Shown piece by piece: positions 14,976 through 23,422 of a stretch of 34,600 nt of DNA (the first letter of the stretch is position 1; every line of letters begins with the position of its first letter). The stretch is from Phycisphaerales bacterium (lineage in GTDB: Bacteria; Planctomycetota; Phycisphaerae; SM23-33; FEN-1343): positions 1 to 34,600 of the forward strand of contig PMYD01000146.1 in NCBI GenBank assembly GCA_003171335.1. Direction: 5' to 3'. Under the pieces are notes generated by a model that saw nothing but the letters and a program-made list of their open reading frames with translations, ran no database searches and had not been told where the DNA came from. Both the position numbers and the translations under genes were made by a program.

Positions 14976-16364
14976 CTACGTTTCCATCACGCCGGCCGCA
15001 CTACTGCTGCCCAGGCCTTTCGCGTGCGAATTGTTCGGCTTGGTCGGCGGCAGAATGCCCGGCCGGCCGATGGAGTAGTACTCCATCCGCTGCCGCTGCA
15101 TGGTCGCCAACTGGTAGAGGTTGCGGCCGTCAAAGATGACCCGCTGGCGAAGCTGCGATCGCATGCGGTCGAAGCTGGGGGTGCGAAATTCGCTCCATTC
15201 CGTCAGGATGAGCAGGCCGTCGGCGCCCTGCACCGCATCGTAAGGGTCGTCCACAAAAGCGATAGCGGCATTCTCGGGGAACATGGCGGCGGCGTTGCGG
15301 CAGGCCCGTGGATCGTAGCAGCGAAGCTGCGCCCCGGCGGCCGCCAGCCGCTGGATCACGCGAATGGCCGGCGCCTCGCGGACATCGTCCGTATTCGGTT
15401 TGAACGCCAACCCCCACAGGGCGAAGGTCAAACCGGTCAAATCGTTGCCGAAGCGGCGCAGCACCATCTCCGCAAGGGCGAGCTTCTGGTGCTCGTTTCG
15501 CTCGTGCACGCTGCGCAGGATATTGGCCTGGCAGCCGGCGTGGCTGGCGACCTGGATGAGCGCCTGCACATCCTTGGGGAAGCAACTGCCGCCGTAGCCC
15601 ACGCCGGGGTTCAGGAAATCGCGGCCGATGCGGCGGTCGGCGCCGATGCCGTTGCACACCTCGGCGATATCGACGCCGGTGGCGGCACAGATATCGGCGA
15701 TCTCGTTGATGAAGCTGATGCGCGTGGCCAGGTAGGCGTTGGAGGTGTATTTGACCATCTCGGCCGCCTCGCGACTCATGACCAGAATGGTCTGCGGCGT
15801 GCGCACGAAGGGCGCGTACAATTCGGTGAGCATCTGGATGGCGTCGGGGTCATCGCTGCCGATGACAACCCGGTCGGGGCGCAGGAAATCCTCCAGGGCC
15901 GCGCCTTCCTTGAGAAACTCGGGATTGGAGACCAGGGAGAAGGGGTGGGCCGTCAAATCCATCAGGAGGTCGGACATCCGCTGGCCAGTGCCCACGGGCA
16001 CGGTGGACTTGATGACGATCACGCGCGAGGAGTCCATGTACGGGGCAATGCCGCTGATGATGGCCTCCACGTTGGACAGGTCCGCCGAGCCGTCGTTGCG
16101 GGGCGGCGTGCCCACGGCGATGAAGATCACGGCCGACTGGCGCACGGCTTGGCCCACATCCGTCGTAAAGGACAGACGCCCGGCGGCAAGTTGTGCCTGC
16201 ATCAGCTCTTCCAGCCCGGGCTCGAAGATCGGGCACTTGCCCGCCGCCAGGGCGCGGACTTTCTGGGCATCAATGTCCACGCCGATGACGCTGTTGCCCG
16301 TGCTGGCCAGGCAAGTCGCCGTCACCAGTCCTACGTATCCACTTCCAACGATTGCGATGTTCAT
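14976..16364 (-). CDS. ugd: UDP-glucose 6-dehydrogenase
   Basis: 462 residues, close to the usual bacterial length. The enzyme oxidises UDP-glucose twice with NAD+ to UDP-glucuronate, a precursor of acidic polysaccharides. The N terminus is a Rossmann fold (IAIVGSGYVGLVTA). VGTPPRNDGSADLS, NPEFLKEGAA (147-156) and EMVKYTSNAYLA with K205 are present. The catalytic cysteine is C261 in GYGGSCFPKD, and LAFKPNTDDVREAPA follows in the C-terminal UDP-binding domain. ATG 16364 opens directly on the Rossmann strand. The gene is divergent from a UDP-glucuronate-decarboxylase-like gene with 89 bp between the starts, and the two reactions are consecutive. Homologous GDP-mannose dehydrogenases are less likely given the gene pairing, but substrate is inferred. 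Confidence 0.92.
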   Translation of the reverse strand: MNIAIVGSGYVGLVTATCLASTGNSVIGVDIDAQKVRALAAGKCPIFEPGLEELMQAQLAAGRLSFTTDVGQAVRQSAVIFIAVGTPPRNDGSADLSNVEAIISGIAPYMDSSRVIVIKSTVPVGTGQRMSDLLMDLTAHPFSLVSNPEFLKEGAALEDFLRPDRVVIGSDDPDAIQMLTELYAPFVRTPQTILVMSREAAEMVKYTSNAYLATRISFINEIADICAATGVDIAEVCNGIGADRRIGRDFLNPGVGYGGSCFPKDVQALIQVASHAGCQANILRSVHERNEHQKLALAEMVLRRFGNDLTGLTFALWGLAFKPNTDDVREAPAIRVIQRLAAAGAQLRCYDPRACRNAAAMFPENAAIAFVDDPYDAVQGADGLLILTEWSEFRTPSFDRMRSQLRQRVIFDGRNLYQLATMQRQRMEYYSIGRPGILPPTKPNNSHAKGLGSSSAAGVMET

Positions 16365-16453
16365 ACAGGCCCCAAGAAGCTGGACCCTCCACAGGGTTCC
16401 AGATACGTTATCATACTGTTCTTGCCGTTGCCATGCCGTGAAGGGAGAACTGC

Positions 16454-17476
16454 ATGCGAATCGTAATTGCGGGCTCTGCCGGGTTCATCGGGTGCCACCT
16501 GGCCAAGCGGTTTTTGGCCGACGGCCACGAGGTCATCGGCGTCGATAACCTCGTGACGGGCCAGCAGGCCAATATTGACTGGCTCGGCGAGCACCGGGCG
16601 TTCCGCTTTGTGCGCCACGACGTCATTGAGCCGCTGCAAATTGAAGGCCCGGTGGACCTGGTGTGCGATCTGGCCTGCCCGGCCAGCCCGGTGGATTTCG
16701 CCCTGCTGGGTGTGGAGATTCTGCGCGTGTGCAGCGAAGGCGTGCGGCACCTGCTGGATCTGGCCGAGTCCAAGGGGGCTGTTTTTCTGCATACCTCCAC
16801 CAGCGAAGTCTATGGCGATGCCGAGGTGCATCCCCAGGATGAAAGCTACTGGGGCCACGTCAATCCCATCGGGCCGCGGGCCGTGTACGACGAGGGCAAA
16901 CGCTTCGCCGAGGCCTTGATCACCACGTATCAGCGCCGTCGCGGCCTGCCCATTCGCCTGGCTCGAATCTTCAATACCTACGGCCCGCGCATGCGCCTCG
17001 ACGATGGCCGCGTCGTGACCAACTTCATCTGCCAGGCCCTGACCGGCCGGCCGTTGAGCGTGTACGGCCGCGGTCAGCAGACACGGAGCTTCTGTTATAT
17101 CGACGATCAGGTGGAGGGCCTGGTTCGCCTGGCCCAGAGCCAATACTCCGGGCCGGTCAATATCGGCAACCCGGAGGAGATCACCATCCGGCAGCTTGCC
17201 CAGGAGATAATCGAGCTTGCCGGCTCCTCCAGCGTTATCGTCGAACATCCGATGCCGCCGGATGATCCGAAGGTCCGCTGCCCGGATATTACGCTGGCCC
17301 GGCGGGAACTGAACTGGCAGCCGAGGATCAGCCGGCAGGTCGGTTTGCAGCGGACCATCGACTTCTGCAAGCAGCTCGATCCGCAGGTGCTTCAGCAGGC
17401 GGCCCAGGGCAGATTGTTCGGCTCCACAGCCGCACGGAACGCCAAGCCGGCGACGGATGTCAAGGTTCGACGATAG
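16454..17476 (+). CDS. UDP-glucuronate decarboxylase-like NAD-dependent epimerase
   Basis: 340 residues of the extended short-chain dehydrogenase family. It has the nucleotide-binding GSAGFIG (7-13) and TSEVYGDAEVHPQDE. The catalytic YDEGKR motif (Y145, K149) is preceded by GHVNPIGPRAV, and ARIFNTYGPRM and RSFCYIDDQVEGL follow. The NPIGPRxxYDEGKR block is characteristic of UDP-xylose synthases, which convert UDP-glucuronate to UDP-xylose. AAGGGAG lies 6-12 bases before ATG 16454. The divergent dehydrogenase makes its substrate, so the pair can deliver UDP-xylose for glycan synthesis. No glycosyltransferase is adjacent. A related dTDP-glucose dehydratase is the main alternative and is less likely from the motifs. 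Confidence 0.88.
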   Translation: MRIVIAGSAGFIGCHLAKRFLADGHEVIGVDNLVTGQQANIDWLGEHRAFRFVRHDVIEPLQIEGPVDLVCDLACPASPVDFALLGVEILRVCSEGVRHLLDLAESKGAVFLHTSTSEVYGDAEVHPQDESYWGHVNPIGPRAVYDEGKRFAEALITTYQRRRGLPIRLARIFNTYGPRMRLDDGRVVTNFICQALTGRPLSVYGRGQQTRSFCYIDDQVEGLVRLAQSQYSGPVNIGNPEEITIRQLAQEIIELAGSSSVIVEHPMPPDDPKVRCPDITLARRELNWQPRISRQVGLQRTIDFCKQLDPQVLQQAAQGRLFGSTAARNAKPATDVKVRR

Positions 17477-17560
17477 CCGAAAAGGCCGCCGGGGCGCCAA
17501 GGCGGGGAATGAGCAAAGGCAGGGAACGACCGGATGCAGACGGGAAAGCGGTCAGCCGGC

Positions 17561-17761
17561 TCAGACTTCGACGATCGTCTCTTCAGTAATCGACTCGCAG
17601 ACGAACTCGCTGATGCTGGCCAGGTAGCCTCGAATGGCCTCGCTCATGATGTGGCGGGCTTCCTCCCGCGTCGGCCCGCGCGTCACGCAGCCGGGCAGCG
17701 CGACACACGTCGCGACGTAATCTCCGCGCTCGCTTCGAATAATCCGTACATTCAGTTTCAT
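17561..17761 (-). CDS. HicB-like small protein (UPF0150 type), orphan
   Basis: 66 residues with the HicB antitoxin-type partial RNase H fold: VRIIRSERGDYVATCVALPGCVTRGPTREEARHIMSEAI. HicB proteins usually neutralise the HicA mRNA interferase encoded next to them. No HicA-like frame (about 60 residues with an essential histidine) is visible on either side. The protein also lacks a C-terminal DNA-binding extension. AAGGGG precedes ATG 17761 with normal spacing. It could be a solitary regulator or a relic of a toxin-antitoxin pair. The short gap 17477-17560 to the previous gene holds nothing I recognise. Confidence 0.75.
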   Translation of the reverse strand: MKLNVRIIRSERGDYVATCVALPGCVTRGPTREEARHIMSEAIRGYLASISEFVCESITEETIVEV

Positions 17762-18149
17762 AAAATGCCCCTTTCATTTGCCGAGCGTCCCCGACGGAAC
17801 CACTCAGTCAGGTTGCCGCGCCGCCGGCGGCGGGCTCAACGATCCGCCCGCGGCGCATGCCGTAATGTGGCCTACTGCCGGGAAACAACCCCGATTTCGA
17901 CCCAACTCGTAAAGAACGGGGCTGCATCGGCACTCCGTTGCACAATGCGGGTCTGCCGGCCGCACGACTTGTCAGACGGCAGACAGCCCCTCAACTCAAG
18001 AGTGTATCGCAAGCCGAATCTCGCGTCAAGGTTAATGCCTTAGGTCAATCGCTGTAGGTTTTCGCAAGTCATCATTATGGGGTCGCTTGCAAGCCACCAC
18101 AGGTTTAGACTATGGATTGGTTAGCAAACTGTGAAAGATATGTAGGAAT
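17762..18149. other. Intergenic region between divergent genes, no gene seen
   Basis: A GC-rich left half and a more AT-rich right half. No open frame with a ribosome-binding site, no strong hairpin and no consensus promoter was found. It presumably contains the promoters for the HicB-like gene and for the gene at 18150. Confidence 0.4.
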
Positions 18150-20498
18150 TTGAAGAATTTGCCTGGTGATGACGTAATCCAGATTCGCTCGCTTTATCGA
18201 GACTGGGCTCGCCGGCTGGCCATCGGCGTCGATGGCCGGAGTAAATGGTCTTGCGCCCTGGTGAGCGCATCGTCAAACGGGACAGCGCTGCGCGTGACAG
18301 CGCTGGCCGGCGAAGATGGCGACCCACCCCCGCAGGCCGGCCAGGTGCTGGTTACCGGCTCGCCCGGAATCCTCGATGCGTGTCTTTCGGCCGATTCGGA
18401 CGGGCGGCTGCTGGCCATCTGGAATGAACTCGTACCCGGCGCTGGCGCCATTCTCCGCTATAGCTTCCAGCAGCACGATGGCGCCTGGACGACCCCCGCG
18501 GCGGTATGTTCCCTGCCCGGCAGTTGCCTTTCCCCCGTCGCCGCGCGCGACTCGGCCGGCCGCCCCTGGGTCGCGTTCCATTCCAATACCGTGGGCAAGC
18601 ATCACATCTTTGTGAGCTGGTACGAACACCAGCAGTGGTCCGTTCCATTGCGCATCAGCGATGGCGACGGCCATTGCTTTGCCCCGGCCATCTGCCCCTT
18701 CGGCGCCGGCGTGCGCGTCGTCTGGGAGGCGTGCCTTGAAGGCCAGTTCGGCATCTACATGCGGCAGGTTGACCGCCAGCCGCGAATCACGCGCCATCAT
18801 CCCCAGACAACGGTCATCCAGGGCGAGAACCTTGTTGCCAATCCGGCCATCGCCATGATCGACGGCGACAGGAACCTGATCGTCTGGGAGCGCGGGATGC
18901 CGCTCTGGGGCCAGCGCAATATCGTGCCGCGCCGGCCCGTGGCCGAGCTGCTGGGCGAAAACTTCCTGCGCGGTCGGCGCGAACTGGCCGGTGCGATGGT
19001 CGGCCCCGACGGCCTGGCCCCGCTGGCGCCAGACCTGGAGCAGGCCTTGAAGCCGCCGGCCGCCGGCGGCAGCCGGGCCTGCCCCCGCGTTATTCAAGAT
19101 GCCTGCGGCACGGTCTGGCTCACCTGGCGGCAACTCGAGGCCAACTACGACGGCCCGGCGCGGCAGGGATTTCGCCTGCTGGCCTCTCGATTCCAGGCCG
19201 GCCGCTGGGAGGAGGCGATCGAACTTCCAAATAGCGCCGCTACGGCCGATGCGCCGTCGCGGCTGGCCGCCGGCCCGCAGGCCGGGCCGCTGGCAGGCTA
19301 TGTCCAGCACGTTGACGGCCGGCCGCGCGTGCAGTTCGTGGCGATGGAAACTGGCGGCCAAGCAACGCTCGCGCCGGAACAAGAGGACCATTCCACCTCA
19401 GTTCAGCGGGCGAGTCTGGCCGCGGGCCGATCGGACAAGATGCGCGTGTCCCGATTCCGGCAGGCCAAGCCGCCGGCCCATGCTACCTGGCTGGGCCAGG
19501 GCGGCCCGTTTACGCTGCTGTGGGGCGATCTGCATCGTCACAGCGATGTCTCTCCATGCTGGTGGCGAGTTGAAGGCACCGCCGCCGACACGTATCGCTA
19601 CGCCTTGGCCGTGGCCCAACTGGATTTCCTGGCCCTGACCGACCATCGCAGCGACCTGGAAGAACCCGACGCCGCCGCCGCGGTCGAAGCGATGGCCAAT
19701 GCGTACAACCTGCCCGGCATTTTCACGGCCTTCATCGCCTGCGAGATTAACACCGATGGCCAGGGCCACATGGTCGTCCTGACCGACGGCGACCGCCTCG
19801 ATGTGCCGTACCTGCGCGATCGGCAGGCCCTTTACCAGCGGCTGGATGCCCGCCATCACGTGGTCATTCCGCACCATCCCGGCGATCCGGACCACTTGTA
19901 CCCGTGGATGGGCCACAACGAGACGCTCGCGCCAGTGGCAGAAATATACCAGGCCTACCGCACCAGCTTCGAGGCCATCGGCGCTCCCGCCCCGGCCTCC
20001 ACCTGGGTGCGCGGCGGCCGCACGCCCCAGCCGGGGCATACGCTGCTGGATGCCTGGAAAAGCGGCCTGCACGTGGGCGCCGTCGCCTCCAGCGATCATC
20101 TCTCGACGGCCGGCTCGCTGGCCGGCGTCTGGGCGCGGGGCAACAGCCGCCGGGATATCCTGGAGGCCCTGCGCGCCCGCCGGTGCTTCGGGGCCACCGA
20201 CCGCATCGCCCTGATGGTCGCCGCGGATGGGCATCTCATGGGCGAGCGATTCGAGATGGCGCAGGACCACGTGCAATTCGAAATCTCCTGCCGCGGTGCG
20301 GCGGCGATTGACCAAATCGAGCTTCTCTGCGATGGGCAGGTACTGCATGTTTTTGGCCCGCGGGGCGATGGCAAACGTTCCACGGTGCGCATCCGCCACA
20401 CGGCGACCATCCCGAAAGGAGAGCATTTCTTCACCCTGCGCATCCATCAGCAGGGCGACCATATGGCGTGGAGTTCCCCCATTTGGATTTCCCGCTGA
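18150..20498 (+). CDS. Beta-propeller plus PHP-type (DUF3604-like) metallohydrolase
   Basis: 782 residues if started at TTG 18150, which has AGGA only two bases upstream. The exact start is uncertain. No signal peptide is seen. Residues of about 25-430 show repeated sialidase/propeller-like strands with Asp-box-like turns (DSAGRPWVAFHSN, AGVRVVWEACLEGQFGIYM, DACGTVWLTWRQ). From about 455 a PHP-type metal-dependent hydrolase begins with WGDLHRHSDVSP. It continues with LALTDHRSD, VVIPHHPGDPDH and VASSDHLST, which supply the usual His/Asp metal ligands. WGDLHxHS is typical of DUF3604 proteins. The C-terminal 100 residues form a beta domain. Substrate and reaction are unknown. PHP domains generally cleave phosphoesters, but many DUF3604 members are uncharacterised. 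Confidence 0.75.
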   Translation: MKNLPGDDVIQIRSLYRDWARRLAIGVDGRSKWSCALVSASSNGTALRVTALAGEDGDPPPQAGQVLVTGSPGILDACLSADSDGRLLAIWNELVPGAGAILRYSFQQHDGAWTTPAAVCSLPGSCLSPVAARDSAGRPWVAFHSNTVGKHHIFVSWYEHQQWSVPLRISDGDGHCFAPAICPFGAGVRVVWEACLEGQFGIYMRQVDRQPRITRHHPQTTVIQGENLVANPAIAMIDGDRNLIVWERGMPLWGQRNIVPRRPVAELLGENFLRGRRELAGAMVGPDGLAPLAPDLEQALKPPAAGGSRACPRVIQDACGTVWLTWRQLEANYDGPARQGFRLLASRFQAGRWEEAIELPNSAATADAPSRLAAGPQAGPLAGYVQHVDGRPRVQFVAMETGGQATLAPEQEDHSTSVQRASLAAGRSDKMRVSRFRQAKPPAHATWLGQGGPFTLLWGDLHRHSDVSPCWWRVEGTAADTYRYALAVAQLDFLALTDHRSDLEEPDAAAAVEAMANAYNLPGIFTAFIACEINTDGQGHMVVLTDGDRLDVPYLRDRQALYQRLDARHHVVIPHHPGDPDHLYPWMGHNETLAPVAEIYQAYRTSFEAIGAPAPASTWVRGGRTPQPGHTLLDAWKSGLHVGAVASSDHLSTAGSLAGVWARGNSRRDILEALRARRCFGATDRIALMVAADGHLMGERFEMAQDHVQFEISCRGAAAIDQIELLCDGQVLHVFGPRGDGKRSTVRIRHTATIPKGEHFFTLRIHQQGDHMAWSSPIWISR

Positions 20499-20539
20499 GA
20501 ATGGAATGGCCTTGGAAGGGGCGGACCGATGCCCACCGT

Positions 20540-21094
20540 TTACAGCCCTTTGACAGTGAAAACCCTGTCCATTACGCCTTGCTGGTGCACCACCACCGCC
20601 AGCGCGATCCCCATCGCCAGCAGCAGCACCACCAGTGCGGCCAGGACCCAGTGCCGGGGGTGATATTTCTCGACGGTCGTTGCCAGGGAGATCAGCGCCA
20701 GGAGCGCGGCGATGACCACGATGGCGTCGAACGTGAGATGGTTGTTGTAGCTGCCGCCCAGGAACAGCCACATGCCGAACTCATCGAACGTGAGGGCCAG
20801 GCCCAGGCCGTAGCCGATCGTCGCCAGGTACAACCCCTTGCCGCTGGGGCGGAACATCAGCAGGTTCAGCCCCACCAGGCTCAGCAGACTGATGCCGTAA
20901 TTCAGGTGATGAACGTGCGTGTCGCCCACGAACAGAAACAGGTTGGGCACCCACCGCTCGGCGATCATGAAAACAATGATGCGCGTGGTCAGGAACGTCA
21001 CCACGAAGGTCAGCAGCAACAGGCGAGAGACGCGGGCCGTGATGGCCGTGCTGCTGCCGCGGCTGAAGCTTTGAACATGGTCTTTCCATTTCAT
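20540..21094 (-). CDS. Five-span membrane protein with HVHHLNYG motif, function unknown
   Basis: 184 residues. ATG 21094 is chosen because GGGAGG lies eight bases before it. A frame extension to 21151 lacks such a site. Five hydrophobic spans are predicted by eye (LLLLTFVVTFLTTRIIVFMI, YGISLLSLVGLNLLMF, YLATIGYGLGLALTFDEFGM, FDAIVVIAALLALISLA, WVLAALVVLLLAMGIALAV). Two polar motifs stand out: THVHHLNYGI between spans 1 and 2, and FDEFGMWL at the end of span 3. These could form a metal or proton site in the membrane. I do not recognise a named family. It stands alone, converging on the preceding gene with about 40 bp between stops. Confidence 0.72.
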   Translation of the reverse strand: MKWKDHVQSFSRGSSTAITARVSRLLLLTFVVTFLTTRIIVFMIAERWVPNLFLFVGDTHVHHLNYGISLLSLVGLNLLMFRPSGKGLYLATIGYGLGLALTFDEFGMWLFLGGSYNNHLTFDAIVVIAALLALISLATTVEKYHPRHWVLAALVVLLLAMGIALAVVVHQQGVMDRVFTVKGL

Positions 21095-21287
21095 CTTCAG
21101 AACCTCCCTCAAATGAACGGCCACCCGCCGCGCTGTGCGCTTGGCCGGCAATGGCCGCTATGAGCCACAACTCTCTGTCGGTTGTCAAGCAGGTTTGCCG
21201 GCGGCCGCGTTGACCGGCCCGACCCAGGCCGGTAAGGTGGCCCATACGGCGGCGTAGTGATCGCCGCCTGTGAACGCGCGTGCCTCT

Positions 21288-21449
21288 TAGAGCACCGAAC
21301 GATTGAGATGTCATATTCAGGCGTCGGCGAGACAAGGATGGCAAGGAAGAAAACCGAAGGCATATTCCTTATATGCTGAGGTTTTTCTGACGCCGCCAGC
21401 CGCCGTCGCAGCCAGCCTGAATGTGACAGATCAAGAGTGAGTTGCTCTA
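21288..21449. repeat. 162-bp element with 35-bp imperfect terminal inverted repeats
   Basis: Arms 21288-21322 and 21415-21449 are both 35 nt. They share TAGAGCA, TTGA, TGTCA and ATTCAGGC at the same positions. Within them, GCATAT (21360-21365) pairs with ATATGC (21371-21376), enclosed by AAAACC and GGTTTT (21350-21355 and 21380-21385). This gives a terminator-like hairpin. The element ends 14 bp before the ATG of the homocysteine methyltransferase-like gene, so it forms most of that gene's leader. MITE-like in architecture, without a transposase. Confidence 0.65.
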
Positions 21450-21463
21450 GCCCAGGACAAGAT

Positions 21464-22345
21464 ATGGCATTGGACCTGAACAACTTTCGCGGCCGGATCA
21501 CGATCACGGATGGCGCCTGCGGCACGGAGCTGGCCAAGCGCGGTTTGCCCGCCGGGGCTATTCCCGAGCTGTGGAACCTGGATAATCCCGCCGCCGTGGG
21601 CGATGTGGCCCGGGCGTACGTGGCGGCCGGCAGCGAGGTGGTCCTCACCAACTCCTTCAACGCCAACCCTTTCGCGCTCGCTGGGCACGAACTGGCCGGC
21701 CGGCTGGAAGAGATCGCCGAGAAGGCCGCGGCCATTGCCCGTGCGGCGGTCAACAGCGCCGCCCATGTGTTCGGGTCGATCGGCTCGACGGGCAAGGTGC
21801 TCATGATGGGCGATGTGGACGAGCAGCAGGTGTACAACGGCTTTGCCGCGGCGGCCAGGGCCCTGGAGCGAGGCGGGGCCGAGGCCATCGTGCTCGAAAC
21901 GATGACCGAACTGGCCGAGGTGCTGCTGGCCCTGCGGGCGGTGCGCGAAAACACGGCCCTGCCGGTCATCGCGAGCCTCACCTTCGGCAGCGGCCCCGAC
22001 GGCACGGCCACGGTGATGGGCGTTACGCCCGAACAGGTGGTGCGGGAGGCGGCCCCAGCCGGTGCGGCGGTCTTTGGCGCCAACTGCGGCGTCGGGCCGG
22101 AGCCCTATATCCGCGTCGTCCAGCGGTATCGCGCGGCAACCGACGCGTTGATCTGGGTCAAGCCCAATGCGGGTCTGCCCCAACTCAAGAACGGCCGCAA
22201 CGTTTTCCCCATGGATGCCGAGGCCTTCGCCGCCGCCGTGCCGGCACTCGTGGCGGCCGGAGCCAATTTCGTCGGCGGCTGCTGCGGAACAACGCCGGAA
22301 CATATCGCGGCGGTGCGGCGACTGGTGAGCAGCATGAAAGCGTGA
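21464..22345 (+). CDS. Homocysteine S-methyltransferase-like protein
   Basis: 293 residues, a single homocysteine-binding (beta/alpha)8 domain of the MetH N-terminal, BHMT and MmuM type. It has ITDGACGTELAKRG near the start and VLTNSFNAN. The three zinc-ligand cysteines are C208 (GANCGVG) and C273-C274 (GGCCGTTPEHI). The stand-alone size suggests transfer of a methyl group to homocysteine from a small donor such as S-methylmethionine or betaine, or from a corrinoid partner. The donor cannot be told from sequence. ATG 21464 has AGGA seven bases upstream. GTG 21437 in the same frame lies within the inverted repeat and is less likely. A weak hairpin (TTCCCC with GGGGGAA) follows the stop. Confidence 0.85.
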   Translation: MALDLNNFRGRITITDGACGTELAKRGLPAGAIPELWNLDNPAAVGDVARAYVAAGSEVVLTNSFNANPFALAGHELAGRLEEIAEKAAAIARAAVNSAAHVFGSIGSTGKVLMMGDVDEQQVYNGFAAAARALERGGAEAIVLETMTELAEVLLALRAVRENTALPVIASLTFGSGPDGTATVMGVTPEQVVREAAPAGAAVFGANCGVGPEPYIRVVQRYRAATDALIWVKPNAGLPQLKNGRNVFPMDAEAFAAAVPALVAAGANFVGGCCGTTPEHIAAVRRLVSSMKA

Positions 22346-22404
22346 TCCGTAGGCTGGAGCTGCGCCTTCCCCTAATGGGGGAAATTGGCATAGTCTGCTC
22401 TTTT

Positions 22405-22457
22405 GCCCAACTTACCACTTCATGCTTAGCATGAAGTGAATCGGTGAGCAGTTGGGC
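22405..22457. repeat. Nested palindrome downstream of the homocysteine methyltransferase gene
   Basis: An outer stem GCCCAACT (22405-22412) pairs with AGTTGGGC (22450-22457). Inside it CACTTCATGCT (22416-22426) and AGCATGAAGTG (22428-22438) form a perfect 11-bp palindrome around one base. No T-run follows on either strand, so it is not a standard intrinsic terminator. The surrounding 22346-22504 holds no gene. Confidence 0.6.
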
Positions 22458-22504
22458 TGAATCGCAAGTGACTGAGGCTCAAATCCTTGCCTGCGACCGT
22501 GTGG

Positions 22505-22560
22505 TTTGGAATTTGGTGCTTGGGACTTGTTTGAGATATGGAATTTTGAATTTGGAATTT
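22505..22560 (+). repeat. TTTGGAATTTGG-type dispersed repeat, copy A
   Basis: AT-rich sequence TTTGGAATTTGGTGCTTGGG, continuing to TTTGAATTTGGAATTT. The same unit occurs twice more at 23423-23589, on the other side of the short-chain dehydrogenase gene. It lies just past that gene's stop codon. Confidence 0.75.
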
Positions 22561-22573
22561 CCTACTCCCATTA

Positions 22574-23395
22574 TTAGGTGACTTCTTCCATCTCCTTCAG
22601 CAGCTCCCGCCGGTACATTTCCATCATCCCATCCGCCACCCGCGGGCTCAGCGCCGAGATCAGGGCCAGGAATTTTCCGCCCAGCGTGAACACCAGTTCG
22701 GGCTTTCGCCGGCCGGCGGTGCGGGCGATGGCTTGGCCGATGGGCTCGGGCGCCATGGTGCGGCTGAAGCGCGAAAACGCCCGCCCGGCCCGGCGGGCCA
22801 TGGAGCCCTGGCTGAAGAACTCCGTCCGCGTCATGGCGGGGCAAACCACGGTGACATGCACGCCATACGGCCGCAGCTCCACGCGGGCCGATTCGCTTAA
22901 GCCGCAGACGGCGAACTTCGTGGCGCAGTAAGCGCCGTGGAACGGCGTGCCGCGCTTGCCGATGATGGAGGAGACGTTGAAGATGTGTCCGGACCGCTGC
23001 GGCACCATCACCCGCGCCGCCGCCACGGTGCCGTACCAGAGGCCGAAGAAGTTCACGTCGAAAACGCGGCGCAGCTCCTGCTCATCCAGCTCCATCACGG
23101 ACGCGAACACGCCGTAGCCGGCGTTATTGACCATCACGTCCAGCCGGCCGAATCGCTCGATGGTGCGGGCGATGGCCTGCTCGACCTGGTCGCGCCGGAC
23201 CACATCCGCCGGCAGCACGAAAGGCTCCCCGCCCGCCTGCCGGCACGCCTGGGCGACCTCCTCCAGCCGCTCTGCACGACGGGCCACCAGCGCCACAGCA
23301 TATCCGCGCTGGGCGAAAGCCTCCGCCGTGGCGCGGCCGATGCCGGAGGAGGCGCCGGTGATAAGAGCAACGGGTTTCGGTCCGGGAGATTCCAT
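22574..23395 (-). CDS. Short-chain dehydrogenase/reductase (SDR)
   Basis: 273 residues, a classical SDR. It has the NAD(P)-binding TGASSGIG, NNAGYG, the serine in NVSSIIGKRG and the YCATK active-site motif (Y and K four apart). An unusual C-terminal part contains RRKPELVFTLGGKFLALI. Classical SDRs with this tail are often annotated as reductases of uncertain substrate. ATG 23395 is chosen because the frame upstream runs into an AT-rich dispersed repeat (MEFGIWNLEFGI), which is unlikely to be coding. The chosen start has no clear ribosome-binding site. Repeats of the same family flank the gene on both sides. Confidence 0.85.
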   Translation of the reverse strand: MESPGPKPVALITGASSGIGRATAEAFAQRGYAVALVARRAERLEEVAQACRQAGGEPFVLPADVVRRDQVEQAIARTIERFGRLDVMVNNAGYGVFASVMELDEQELRRVFDVNFFGLWYGTVAAARVMVPQRSGHIFNVSSIIGKRGTPFHGAYCATKFAVCGLSESARVELRPYGVHVTVVCPAMTRTEFFSQGSMARRAGRAFSRFSRTMAPEPIGQAIARTAGRRKPELVFTLGGKFLALISALSPRVADGMMEMYRRELLKEMEEVT

Positions 23396-23422
23396 GAGGA
23401 AAGCATCGGCGGAGCGCACAGG

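Noticed and set aside
21152-21463. A SAM or cobalamin riboswitch before the homocysteine methyltransferase gene
   Set aside because: The leader is accounted for by a 35-nt inverted repeat element. I could not find the conserved cores of the known classes.
22441-22500. tRNA-like 3' end (GCTCAAATCC)
   Set aside because: No matching acceptor stem, D arm or anticodon arm could be built upstream.
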